This document shows, piece after piece, positions 5,824 to 12,337 of a DNA stretch of 12,337 nt. The notes under the pieces are model-generated. The model saw only the letters and a program-made list of their open reading frames with translations, ran no database searches and was not told where the DNA came from. Position 1 is the first letter of the stretch. Every line of letters starts with the position of its first letter. A program made the translations under genes and the position numbers. The DNA is taken from the NCBI GenBank assembly GCA_900769175.1, contig CAAGFP010000074.1:1-12337 (forward strand), written 5' to 3'. This stretch comes from Lachnospiraceae bacterium. Lineage in GTDB: Bacteria > Bacillota > Clostridia > Lachnospirales > Lachnospiraceae.

Positions 5824-5885
5824 TTGGGTGTAAACTTTTGTCTGTATTATGGCGAAAGTGTAAAGAAAGGCATGGTGTGTGTAAA
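5824..5885 (+). promoter_or_regulatory. glgP upstream region with three GTGTAAA repeats
   Basis: The heptamer GTGTAAA occurs at 5828-5834, 5858-5864 and 5879-5885, with offsets of 30 and 21 bases. The last copy reaches the first base of the glgP start codon. ACTTTTG (5834-5840) and CGAAAGT (5853-5859) can also pair. A -10-like TATTAT (5845-5850) has a poor upstream TTGGGT at only 15 bases. The region probably holds the glgP promoter and a regulator site, but neither is certain. The first copy resembles half of a CcpA site (TGTAAAC) without the second half. Confidence 0.35.
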
Positions 5886-8197
5886 TGTCATCACAGAATG
5901 AAATGTTACAAAAGCAGCTTTTGGAAGCAAATCTCGAAGCGCGTATGGAAGAAACTTCCGTGCAGTTATATGGCAAAAATATGAAAGATTGCTCCAATCA
6001 GGAATTATACTACGTATTATTGAGTGTAACGAAGGATTTGACTAAGGTTACGGAGCCGATTCAGGGCGAGAAGAAGGTTTATTATATTTCTGCCGAGTTC
6101 TTAATCGGTAAGCTTTTATCCAACAACCTGATTAACCTTGGTGTATATGATAAAACGAAAGAAATTTTAGCAAAGAACGGTAAAATTTTATCTGAGGTAG
6201 AAGAGTACGAACCCGAACCTTCTTTGGGAAACGGTGGTCTTGGACGTCTTGCTGCCTGCTTTTTGGATTCGATTGCAACCTTAGGACTTCCCGGCGACGG
6301 AATCGGATTGAATTACCATTTTGGACTTTTTAAGCAGGAATTCCGCGATGCACTCCAGTGTGCAGAGAAGAATGACTGGATAAAACCGCAGTCCTGGCTG
6401 AATAAAACGGATGTTTCTTTTGAAGTTCCTTATAACGGATTTACCGTGAAATCAAGACTTTACGATATTGATGTAGTAGGGTATGAAAACGGGGTAAATA
6501 AGCTTCATCTTTTCGACCTGGAAGGTGTGGATGAAAGTCTTGTAAAAGAAGGAATTGAATTTGATAAGGAAGCCGTTGAAAAGAATCTTACCTTATTCCT
6601 TTACCCGGATGATTCGGATGAAGCCGGAAATCTATTAAGAATTTACCAGCAGTATTTCATGGTGAGCAATGCCGCACAGTATATTTTATATGAAATGAAG
6701 GAGCGTAAATACGATCTTCGTAAAATGTATGAACATGCGGTCATCCAGATTAACGATACCCATCCGACTTTGATTATTCCGGAATTGATTCGTATTCTTA
6801 CCTCCGAAAAAGCAATCAGCATGGATGAAGCAATTGAAATCGTAAGCAAAACCTGTGCATATACCAATCACACGATTCTTGCGGAAGCATTGGAGAAATG
6901 GCCTTTGAAATATCTGGAAAAGGTGGTTCCCGAACTGGTTCCCATTATTATGGAACTGGCTGAGCGTGTTAAGAAGAAATATGAGGATCCCAGAGTATGG
7001 ATTATCGATGAAAATGACAGAGTACATATGGCACATCTGGATATTCATTACGGATTCTCCATCAACGGAGTGGCAGCAATTCATACCGATATTTTGAAAG
7101 ATACCGAGCTGAATGCATTTTATCAGATTTATCCTGAGAAGTTTAACAATAAAACGAATGGGATTACGTTCCGCCGCTGGTTATTATCCTGCAACCATGA
7201 ATTAAGCGATTATCTTTCTGAATTAATCGGGGACGGATATAAAAAGAATGCGGATGAACTTGAGAAACTTTTAGCATATATCGATGACGAGGCTGTTTTA
7301 CTAAAACTTGAAGAAATCAAGAGAATAAAAAAACAGCAGTTTGCGGATTATCTTCTGAAAAATGAAGGCATTTGTGTTTCGGTGGATTCCATTTTCGATA
7401 TGCAATCCAAGCGTCTTCATGAATACAAACGTCAGCAGATGAATGCGTTATACATCATTCATAAGTATCTGGAGATTAAAGCAGGAAAGAAGCCTGTTCG
7501 TCCGCTTACCTTTATTTTCGGAGCGAAAGCTGCACCTGCATATATTATCGCTCAGGATATCATTCATCTGATTCTCGTGCTTTCGGATATCGTAAATAAC
7601 GATCCGGAAGTAAGTCCTTATATGAAGGTAATTATGGTTGAAAACTATAATGTGACTTATGCTGAGAATATGATTCCTGCCTGCGATATTTCCGAACAGA
7701 TTTCACTTGCTAGCAAGGAAGCAAGCGGTACCGGAAATATGAAATACATGTTAAACGGTGCGGTAACACTTGGAACGGCAGACGGTGCAAATGTGGAAAT
7801 TGCTGAACTTGTAGGACCCGATAATATTTATGAATTCGGCGCATCCAGTGAAGAAGTGATTGAACATTATAAGAAAGCGGATTATGTTTCCAAAGATTAT
7901 TATGAAAACAGCCCTGTGATCAAAGAGGCAGTTGATTTCATTGTAAGTCCCCTCGCATTCAAGCATGGTCATAAAGAGAATCTGGAACGCTTATATAATG
8001 AACTTTTGAATAAAGACTGGTTCATGACCCTTCTTGATTTAGAGTGCTACATAGAAAAGAAGGATCAGATGCTTGCAGATTACGAGAACCGGGCTAAGTG
8101 GAGAAGAATGATGCTGGTAAATATTGCAAAGGCCGGATTCTTCTCATCCGACCGTACCATTGCAGAGTATAATAGAGATATCTGGAAATTGAAATAA
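5885..8197 (+). CDS. glgP: Glycogen/maltodextrin phosphorylase
   Basis: This 770-residue GT35 enzyme releases glucose 1-phosphate from the ends of alpha-1,4-glucans using pyridoxal phosphate. Family landmarks appear in order: SLGNGGLGRLAACFLDS (about 114-130), NDTHP (290-294), TNHT, KTNGITFRRW, KRLHEYKRQQ and the cofactor site EASGTGNMK, with K620 as the pyridoxal phosphate lysine. The length is at the compact end of the family, as usual for Clostridia. The ATG at 5885 follows AGAAAGG at an unusually long distance of about 14 bases, and an out-of-frame ATG lies at 5872, so the start is a little uncertain; the next in-frame Met is residue 7. The malQ gene follows after 91 bases with a hairpin between, so both are probably one operon for use of stored glycogen or imported maltodextrins. 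Confidence 0.96.
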   Translation: MSSQNEMLQKQLLEANLEARMEETSVQLYGKNMKDCSNQELYYVLLSVTKDLTKVTEPIQGEKKVYYISAEFLIGKLLSNNLINLGVYDKTKEILAKNGKILSEVEEYEPEPSLGNGGLGRLAACFLDSIATLGLPGDGIGLNYHFGLFKQEFRDALQCAEKNDWIKPQSWLNKTDVSFEVPYNGFTVKSRLYDIDVVGYENGVNKLHLFDLEGVDESLVKEGIEFDKEAVEKNLTLFLYPDDSDEAGNLLRIYQQYFMVSNAAQYILYEMKERKYDLRKMYEHAVIQINDTHPTLIIPELIRILTSEKAISMDEAIEIVSKTCAYTNHTILAEALEKWPLKYLEKVVPELVPIIMELAERVKKKYEDPRVWIIDENDRVHMAHLDIHYGFSINGVAAIHTDILKDTELNAFYQIYPEKFNNKTNGITFRRWLLSCNHELSDYLSELIGDGYKKNADELEKLLAYIDDEAVLLKLEEIKRIKKQQFADYLLKNEGICVSVDSIFDMQSKRLHEYKRQQMNALYIIHKYLEIKAGKKPVRPLTFIFGAKAAPAYIIAQDIIHLILVLSDIVNNDPEVSPYMKVIMVENYNVTYAENMIPACDISEQISLASKEASGTGNMKYMLNGAVTLGTADGANVEIAELVGPDNIYEFGASSEEVIEHYKKADYVSKDYYENSPVIKEAVDFIVSPLAFKHGHKENLERLYNELLNKDWFMTLLDLECYIEKKDQMLADYENRAKWRRMMLVNIAKAGFFSSDRTIAEYNRDIWKLK

Positions 8198-8218
8198 CAT
8201 ACCGGAAGGGATATAACT

Positions 8219-8259
8219 ATTGGAGCTTCGATGTCATTTCGTGATGCCGAAGCTTCAAT
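8219..8259 (+). other. Long hairpin between glgP and malQ
   Basis: ATTGGAGCTTCG (8219-8230) pairs with CGAAGCTTCAAT (8248-8259) over 12 bp with one G-T pair. After one mismatch the helix goes on with TGTCA/TGATG to a TTTCG loop, so about 17 pairs form in 41 bases. No T run follows, so it is not a normal terminator. It may be an mRNA stabiliser or processing site that sets the ratio of the two enzymes. Confidence 0.65.
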
Positions 8260-8288
8260 CATTTAATGAAAAAAGAAAGAAGAGTAAA

Positions 8289-9791
8289 ATGAGAAAAAGC
8301 GGAATTTTAATGGCAGTAAGCAGTCTGCCTTCTAAATACGGAATTGGCAGTTTTTCAAAAGAAGCATATGAGTGGGTGGATTTCCTTGCGAAAGCAGGAC
8401 AGAAATTCTGGCAGATTCTGCCGCTTGGGCCGACCGGATATGGCGATTCTCCCTACCAGTCATTCTCGACTTTTGCCGGAAATCCGTATTATATAGACTT
8501 AGAGGCATTGATTGAACAGGGGCTTCTTTCTGCTGATGATTGTGATAAAGAGGATTTGGGCCAAAATGCACAATATGTAGATTATGAAAAAATTTATTAC
8601 GGGAAATTTCGCCTTCTTCGAAAAGCCTATGAGAATGCGCTTACGGACAAGGAACATCCATTGGAGAATAACAAGGAGTTCGTCCGTTTTTGTAAAGAAG
8701 AAAAATCCTGGCTGGATGATTACGCCCTGTTTATGGCATTAAAAGATGAAAATGACGGAAAAAGTTTTCTTGAATGGGAGAATGCATTGCGCACCAGAAA
8801 GAAAACCGAACTTGCAAAGGCAAAGAACCGCCTGAAAAAAGAAACCGATTTCTATCGTTTCCTCCAATTTCATTTCATGATCCAGTGGTTGAAATTAAAA
8901 GAATATGCGAATGAATCCGGCGTGGAAATCATCGGCGATATTCCGATTTATGTCGCACTGGACAGCTCGGATACCTGGGCGCATCCGGAGTTGTTTCAAT
9001 TAGACAATAACGGGCTGCCTACCGGTGTGGCAGGCTGTCCTCCGGATTATTTCTCCAAAACCGGGCAGTTATGGGGCAATCCCTTATACAATTGGGATTA
9101 TCATAAAAAGACCGGATTTAAATGGTGGATGGAACGGCTCGGAAACTGTTTCAGGCTTTATGATATGGTTCGAATTGATCATTTCAGGGGATTTGATGCC
9201 TATTATAACATTCCTTATGGAGATAAAACCGCAGAGTTTGGTCATTGGGAAGATGGCCCCGGGTATGATTTATTTAAAGAAATGTCAGAGGTTTTGGGAG
9301 ATAAACCGGTCATTGCAGAAGATCTCGGACTTTTGACCGATTCAGTCATTCGTCTGGTTGAGCGTTGTGGCTATCCCGGAATGAAGATTCTTGAATTTGC
9401 TTTTGATTCAAACGAAGACAATGATTATCTTCCGCATAATTATCAGAAAAATTGTGTGGTTTATACGGGAACGCATGATAACGACACTGTTTTGGGCTGG
9501 TATCCTACCTTAAAAAGAAAAGATCGGAAATTCCTCCGTGATTATCTTGGAATTAAGAGAACCGGAAATTTAAACTGGGAATTGATTCGTCTTGGAATGT
9601 CAAGCGTTGCAGAAACCTGTATTATTCCGATTCAGGATGTTATCGGTCTTGGAAGCGAAGGACGAATGAATACTCCTTCCACGCTTGGATATAATTGGCA
9701 GTGGCGTTTGCTAAAAGGGCAGTGCACGGCAGAAATGGCACAGAAACTTAACCGTATGGTAAAAGTATACGGCAGAGACGGTCGCGGATAG
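8289..9791 (+). CDS. malQ: 4-alpha-glucanotransferase (amylomaltase)
   Basis: This 500-residue GH77 enzyme moves maltosyl units between alpha-1,4-glucans, making long chains for phosphorylase and free glucose. Conserved parts appear in order: ILPLGPTGYGDSPYQS near the start, IIGDIPIYVALDSSDTW, PPDYFSKTGQLWGNPLYNW, the nucleophile in RIDHFRG (D297), the acid/base in IAEDLG (E344) and the transition-state aspartate in THDND (D397). The three residue numbers are close to those of Thermus amylomaltase. The end carries IQDVIGLGSEGRMNTPST. I chose ATG 8289 because MRKSGILMAVSSLPS is the usual family N-terminus and AGAAGAG lies before it. The frame is open back to a TTG at 8220, but that part overlaps the hairpin and is unlike the family. 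It ends 19 bases from the convergent CYTH gene, with no clear terminator between. Confidence 0.96.
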   Translation: MRKSGILMAVSSLPSKYGIGSFSKEAYEWVDFLAKAGQKFWQILPLGPTGYGDSPYQSFSTFAGNPYYIDLEALIEQGLLSADDCDKEDLGQNAQYVDYEKIYYGKFRLLRKAYENALTDKEHPLENNKEFVRFCKEEKSWLDDYALFMALKDENDGKSFLEWENALRTRKKTELAKAKNRLKKETDFYRFLQFHFMIQWLKLKEYANESGVEIIGDIPIYVALDSSDTWAHPELFQLDNNGLPTGVAGCPPDYFSKTGQLWGNPLYNWDYHKKTGFKWWMERLGNCFRLYDMVRIDHFRGFDAYYNIPYGDKTAEFGHWEDGPGYDLFKEMSEVLGDKPVIAEDLGLLTDSVIRLVERCGYPGMKILEFAFDSNEDNDYLPHNYQKNCVVYTGTHDNDTVLGWYPTLKRKDRKFLRDYLGIKRTGNLNWELIRLGMSSVAETCIIPIQDVIGLGSEGRMNTPSTLGYNWQWRLLKGQCTAEMAQKLNRMVKVYGRDGRG

Positions 9792-9810
9792 GAATATCTT
9801 CAATCAATAT

Positions 9811-10254
9811 TTATTTCATTTCACTTAAATAGGAATTGGAATACTCGCGGTTTTCGGTCACATCTTTGTCAAACCAGTCGGGCGCAGAGAAGTGATTGGC
9901 TTCCTCAACGGAGTCAAACTCTACTTCGGCGATAACCAAAGATTCAAACCTTCCGCTGAAAATGTCGAGTTCAATTGTGAATTTGCCATAAGGAATCAGA
10001 TATCTTTTTTTGGTAATAATATTACCGTCCGCTTTTGAAAGCAGATGTTCATAGGCTTCTTTGGTAAGAGGAAGATTGTATTCTTCTCTTGCAAGGAAGC
10101 CTTTCCCTTTATATGTAAGATAATAACAATCATCTTCGCGTCTTACCCTTACGACCGGATGGGTATTCAAATATCCCTGTTCGAGTTGGTGAAAAGGATA
10201 ACGCTCCAAATGTTCGGGCAGATGATGAACTGTAAATTTTCTTTCGATTTCCAT
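9811..10254 (-). CDS. CYTH domain protein (triphosphate tunnel metalloenzyme)
   Basis: The 147-residue protein begins MEIERKF, the ExExK signature of the CYTH/triphosphate tunnel family (E2, E4, K6). Further strands of the tunnel carry alternating charged residues: VVRVRRED, YYLTYKGKG, EEYNLPL, KKRYLIP, FTIELDIF and AEVEFDS. The C-terminus has the usual DVTENREYSNSYLS. Members hydrolyse inorganic tripolyphosphate, thiamine triphosphate or similar compounds with a divalent metal; the Clostridium thermocellum enzyme of similar size is a polyphosphatase. The exact substrate here is unknown. The start at 10254 is fixed by AAGGAG six bases upstream and by the motif at the very N-terminus; a longer frame to 10323 adds residues unlike the family. 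It is a single gene, convergent with malQ and divergent from the MgtC-like gene. Confidence 0.92.
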   Translation of the reverse strand: MEIERKFTVHHLPEHLERYPFHQLEQGYLNTHPVVRVRREDDCYYLTYKGKGFLAREEYNLPLTKEAYEHLLSKADGNIITKKRYLIPYGKFTIELDIFSGRFESLVIAEVEFDSVEEANHFSAPDWFDKDVTENREYSNSYLSEMK

Positions 10255-10425
10255 AAAAACTCCTTGATAATTTGATAGCGGATTCGATAAAATGAGATTA
10301 GACCAATTTAAGCTTTCGTTCAAATCCTGATTTTATTTTATCAGAGGATTCAGATTTAGGAAAGCAGAATATTATTACAGAAGGGTATATGAATGCATTG
10401 AAAAAGGTAATTGTGAGGATAAAAT
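10255..10425. promoter_or_regulatory. Divergent promoter region between CYTH and MgtC-like genes
   Basis: These 171 bases must hold the promoters of both divergent genes, but I find no strong sigma-A pair on either strand. An imperfect inverted repeat lies at 10323-10350 (AATCCTGA against TCAGAGGATT, with a two-base bulge). Its left arm region, AATCCTGATTTTAT, is also roughly complementary to ATAAAATGAGATT (10288-10300). This could be an operator or an alternating mRNA structure. No M-box-like magnesium riboswitch is recognisable; the leader is too short for one. Confidence 0.3.
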
Positions 10426-11136
10426 ATGGAAGTTTTCGTCTATTTAAAAGAATTTAATACGGTTTCCGTATTGTTTCGCCTGATTCTTACAATGATTCTG
10501 GGCGGAATTATCGGAATGGAGAGAGAAAAAAACGGACGCCCCGCCGGTCTGCGTACACATATTATTGTCTGCCTTGGCGCCTGCATGACCGCATTAATCG
10601 GAATTTTTGTGAAAGAAGTGATTGCGGACGCATCGGACCCGATGAGAATTTCGGCTCAGGTTATTTCCGGTATCGGATTTCTGGGCGTCGGTACTATTTT
10701 AGTCAAGGAGCATGACCACATCACCGGGCTTACCACGGCCGCCGGACTTTGGACGACGGCAGCAGTCGGAATTGCAACCGGTTACGGATTCTATGAAGGT
10801 GCTGTTGCGGCAACGGCAGTTGTATTGTTGACGACCGCTGTTTTATTTAAAATCGAAAATTCTGCGAAATCCAAGTCGCTGCGGCTTTACATCGAATTAT
10901 CCGACGTAAAATATGTTCCCGTCATTCGGGAATGGATGCTGGAAAACTATAAGGCAAAGAATTTCATGGTCGTAAAACCCAAAAGCGGAATGGAGCAGAA
11001 TGTTGGTGCGGAAGTGATGATTCCATTGGAACGAAAAGCGGAGCTCGGACACTATTTAAAAGAAGTGGAAGCACGTCCGGAAATTGTTTATGCGCTTGAA
11101 AGTTCAATCCGTCAACAGTTTTCTTTATGGAGATAA
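10426..11136 (+). CDS. MgtC/SapB family membrane protein
   Basis: The 236-residue protein has four to five N-terminal membrane helices with the family signature: GGIIGMEREKNGRPAGLRTH (about 27-46), then QVISGIGFLGVGTILV and GLTTAAGLWTTAAVGIATG. A soluble C-terminal domain of about 85 residues (from about 150) is probably ACT-like, as in other long members. In pathogens MgtC affects magnesium starvation and survival in macrophages through the F-type ATPase; in commensal Clostridia the role is less clear, likely magnesium or envelope homeostasis. GAGG (10415-10418) lies seven bases before the ATG. It is monocistronic, divergent from the CYTH gene and closed by the terminator at 11187-11250. An imperfect copy of the DNA around its stop codon lies just downstream. 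Confidence 0.93.
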   Translation: MEVFVYLKEFNTVSVLFRLILTMILGGIIGMEREKNGRPAGLRTHIIVCLGACMTALIGIFVKEVIADASDPMRISAQVISGIGFLGVGTILVKEHDHITGLTTAAGLWTTAAVGIATGYGFYEGAVAATAVVLLTTAVLFKIENSAKSKSLRLYIELSDVKYVPVIREWMLENYKAKNFMVVKPKSGMEQNVGAEVMIPLERKAELGHYLKEVEARPEIVYALESSIRQQFSLWR

Positions 11137-11188
11137 TAACGAAGAATCATAAAAGCATTTATGAAGATAATAATGAAGAACAATAAAA
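11131..11188 (+). repeat. Imperfect tandem repeat at the end of the MgtC-like gene
   Basis: Bases 11131-11154 and 11165-11188 agree at 21 of 24 positions, with ten bases between. The first copy includes the last Arg codon and the stop codon of the MgtC-like gene. The second ends in the A-rich foot of the terminator. It looks like a local duplication. The second copy would encode a 15-codon ORF from ATG 11161, for which there is no supporting evidence. Confidence 0.6.
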
Positions 11189-11250
11189 AACTGCCGGATG
11201 ACCGGTGATATTGTATCAGATATCCGGTCAAAACCGACAGTTTTATTTTT
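11187..11250. terminator. Bidirectional terminator between convergent genes
   Basis: A long hairpin with three nested parts: AAAACTG (11187-11193) with CAGTTTT (11238-11244), GACCGG (11200-11205) with CCGGTC (11224-11229), and TGATA (11206-11210) with TATCA (11214-11218). On the plus strand TTTTATTTTT follows, and on the minus strand the foot is TTTTTTATTG. It can end both the MgtC-like gene and the minus-strand GH94 gene. Confidence 0.85.
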
Positions 11251-11328
11251 GCTCAATAGAGGATTCTTCCGAATTTTCTATTGGAAAAAACGCTTCGCGA
11301 AGGAATCGTCATTTACCGATTTCGGAAA
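11251..11328. other. 3' flank of the GH94 gene with minor inverted repeats
   Basis: TTCCGAA (11267-11273) and TTCGGAA (11321-11327) are complementary and enclose the palindrome CTTCGCGAAG (11293-11302). On the minus strand that palindrome is followed after two bases by TTTTTT (plus 11285-11290), so it may be a weak first terminator for the GH94 gene before the stronger one at 11187-11250. Confidence 0.35.
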
Positions 11329-12337
11329 TTATCCTAAGGTTACAACAACATCATAGGTTGTCTGACCTGCTTCCATAGGAATGATGCATCCATCAACCGC
11401 TTTCCCGTTTACTTCCATGGATTTAACGCCTTTGCAAACGTGATTCGGATTCTTAACGGTAATATTGTAGGTAGCTCCTCTGTACTTACGTGTTGCGGTA
11501 AGTCCGTCCCATGCAGCGGGAATGGAAGGATCAATTCTTAATCCGTCAAAGTCAGCTGCGATACCGAGAATGTATTGGGAAATAGCCACCATATTCCATG
11601 CAGCGGTTCCTGTAAGCCAGGAGTTCTTTCCCTGTCCGAAGTTCTTTCCGGGACGACCGATATCGGCACCTGCGTCTTTACCACCAATCATCTGTCCGTA
11701 TACATAAGGTTCGGTCTTATGAATATCAGAAGTTTCTTCTGTGAATGCAGGAGCGATTTCTGAGTAATACTTAAATGCCTGATCGCCTTTTCCTGCATAA
11801 GCGGCAGCACAGATAATCCATGCGTTGTTATGGGTGAAGATTCCGGCATTTTCTTTGTATCCGCCGGGATAGGTGGAAATTTCACCGTACTGGATATAAT
11901 ATTTCGTGAATGCAGGGTTGTTAAGAACAAGTCCGTGCTGGGTATTTAATCTTTCATCAATTGCTTTCAAGGTTTTCTCGGTAGCTTCTGCATCGATGTC
12001 AGACATAATTGCAAATCCCTGAGGCTCGATGAAAATCTGACCTTCTTCGCATTCTTTTGAGCCCATCTTTTCGCCGTTTGCGTCATATGCTCTTAAGAAC
12101 CAGTCGCCGTCCCATGCGGATTCCATAATGTTCTTTTTCATTTTATCAATTTCTGCCTGGGCTGCAGCTGCTTCGTCATCTTTTCCGAGATGTTTAAGAA
12201 TTTCAACATAGTTCGGTCCGGTGTAGGTAAAGAGTGTAGCAACCATAACGGATTCAGCCACCTTGGAGTAGCCACCCTCAGCAGCAAACTTCGGATTGGT
12301 ATAAGTCTGGAAGCTTTCACCCGGTGTATCGGAGTAA
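11329..12337 (-). CDS. GH94 glycoside phosphorylase, cellobiose phosphorylase type (5' part beyond right edge)
   Basis: The visible 335 residues are the C-terminal part of a GH94 enzyme; the frame stays open through the window edge (starting YSDTPGESFQ), so the start and roughly the first 475 residues of a typical 810-residue protein are missing. Seen in order are KVAESVMVA, WDGDWFLRAYD, GQIFIEPQGFAIMSDID, EISTYPGGYKENAGIFTHNN, EPYVYGQMIGGKDA, GQGKNSWLTGTAAWN, LGIAADFDGLRIDPSIP and the final jelly-roll strands. These match cellobiose/cellodextrin phosphorylases, which split beta-1,4-glucosyl disaccharides with phosphate into alpha-glucose 1-phosphate and glucose in the cytoplasm. The catalytic aspartate of the DWND region should lie just off the edge. 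Without it, other GH94 specificities such as laminaribiose or chitobiose cannot be ruled out, but cellobiose is favoured. An internal GTG at 12261 is not the start. Confidence 0.92.
   Translation of the reverse strand, partial: YSDTPGESFQTYTNPKFAAEGGYSKVAESVMVATLFTYTGPNYVEILKHLGKDDEAAAAQAEIDKMKKNIMESAWDGDWFLRAYDANGEKMGSKECEEGQIFIEPQGFAIMSDIDAEATEKTLKAIDERLNTQHGLVLNNPAFTKYYIQYGEISTYPGGYKENAGIFTHNNAWIICAAAYAGKGDQAFKYYSEIAPAFTEETSDIHKTEPYVYGQMIGGKDAGADIGRPGKNFGQGKNSWLTGTAAWNMVAISQYILGIAADFDGLRIDPSIPAAWDGLTATRKYRGATYNITVKNPNHVCKGVKSMEVNGKAVDGCIIPMEAGQTTYDVVVTLG

Noticed and set aside
5828..5845. CcpA (cre) operator upstream of glgP
   Set aside because: Only the left half (TGTAAAC) agrees with the consensus; the central CG and right half do not.
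8220..8288. TTG start giving a longer MalQ
   Set aside because: It lies inside the intercistronic hairpin, and the extra residues do not resemble GH77 proteins; ATG 8289 gives the standard N-terminus.
10255..10323. 23-residue extension of the CYTH protein
   Set aside because: The family signature ExExK belongs at the very N-terminus, and an AAGGAG site stands just before the ATG at 10254.
1..12337. Phage, transposon, CRISPR array or toxin-antitoxin system
   Set aside because: I found no transposase, integrase, regularly spaced repeats or small paired genes of that kind on either strand.

Overview
This window looks like a chromosomal segment of an anaerobic, low-to-mid GC Firmicute of class Clostridia, probably Lachnospiraceae. 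The inference rests on several things seen here: Gram-positive style ribosome binding sites, tRNA genes without an encoded CCA end, A/T-rich intergenic spacers with sigma-A type promoters, a glutamine synthetase paired with an ANTAR regulator, and a strong set of sugar phosphorylases. No phage, insertion sequence, CRISPR array or obvious mobile island is present. Most of the genes belong to well-known families.

Left part (1-4500). The window opens with the 3' half of a tRNA, probably tRNA-Lys, and its terminator. A gene-free, structured stretch of about 350 bases follows. Next comes a same-strand run: a short, divergent glutamine synthetase-family ligase (425-1627), an ANTAR-domain regulator with a degenerate receiver domain (1650-2234), a MATE efflux protein (2282-3658) and a HAD phosphatase/phosphoglucomutase-like protein (3721-4371). 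The ligase and the ANTAR gene are 22 bases apart and almost certainly co-transcribed. The leader upstream of the ligase holds a hairpin whose six-base loop has the A1/G4 signature recognised by ANTAR proteins, so the pair may be an autoregulated RNA-level nitrogen switch. This is the most interesting part of the window.

Middle (4425-5884). A long nested hairpin, probably a bidirectional terminator, separates the first run from a minus-strand tRNA-Leu(TAG) that has a near-consensus promoter. A CaCA-family sodium/calcium exchanger with its own strong promoter follows, closed by a GC-rich terminator.

Alpha-glucan operon (5885-9791). Glycogen/maltodextrin phosphorylase (glgP) and 4-alpha-glucanotransferase (malQ) lie together, with an approximately 41-base hairpin in the spacer between them. 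MalQ lengthens short maltodextrins and GlgP releases glucose 1-phosphate from the longer chains, so the two form a complete phosphorolytic route.

Right part (9811-12337). A small CYTH/triphosphate-tunnel enzyme lies on the minus strand, convergent with malQ. An MgtC/SapB-family membrane protein is divergent from it. A strong bidirectional terminator follows, and then the C-terminal part of a GH94 cellobiose-phosphorylase-type enzyme on the minus strand, cut by the right edge. Together with glgP this means both alpha- and beta-linked glucans are broken down here by phosphorolysis, a strategy that saves ATP.
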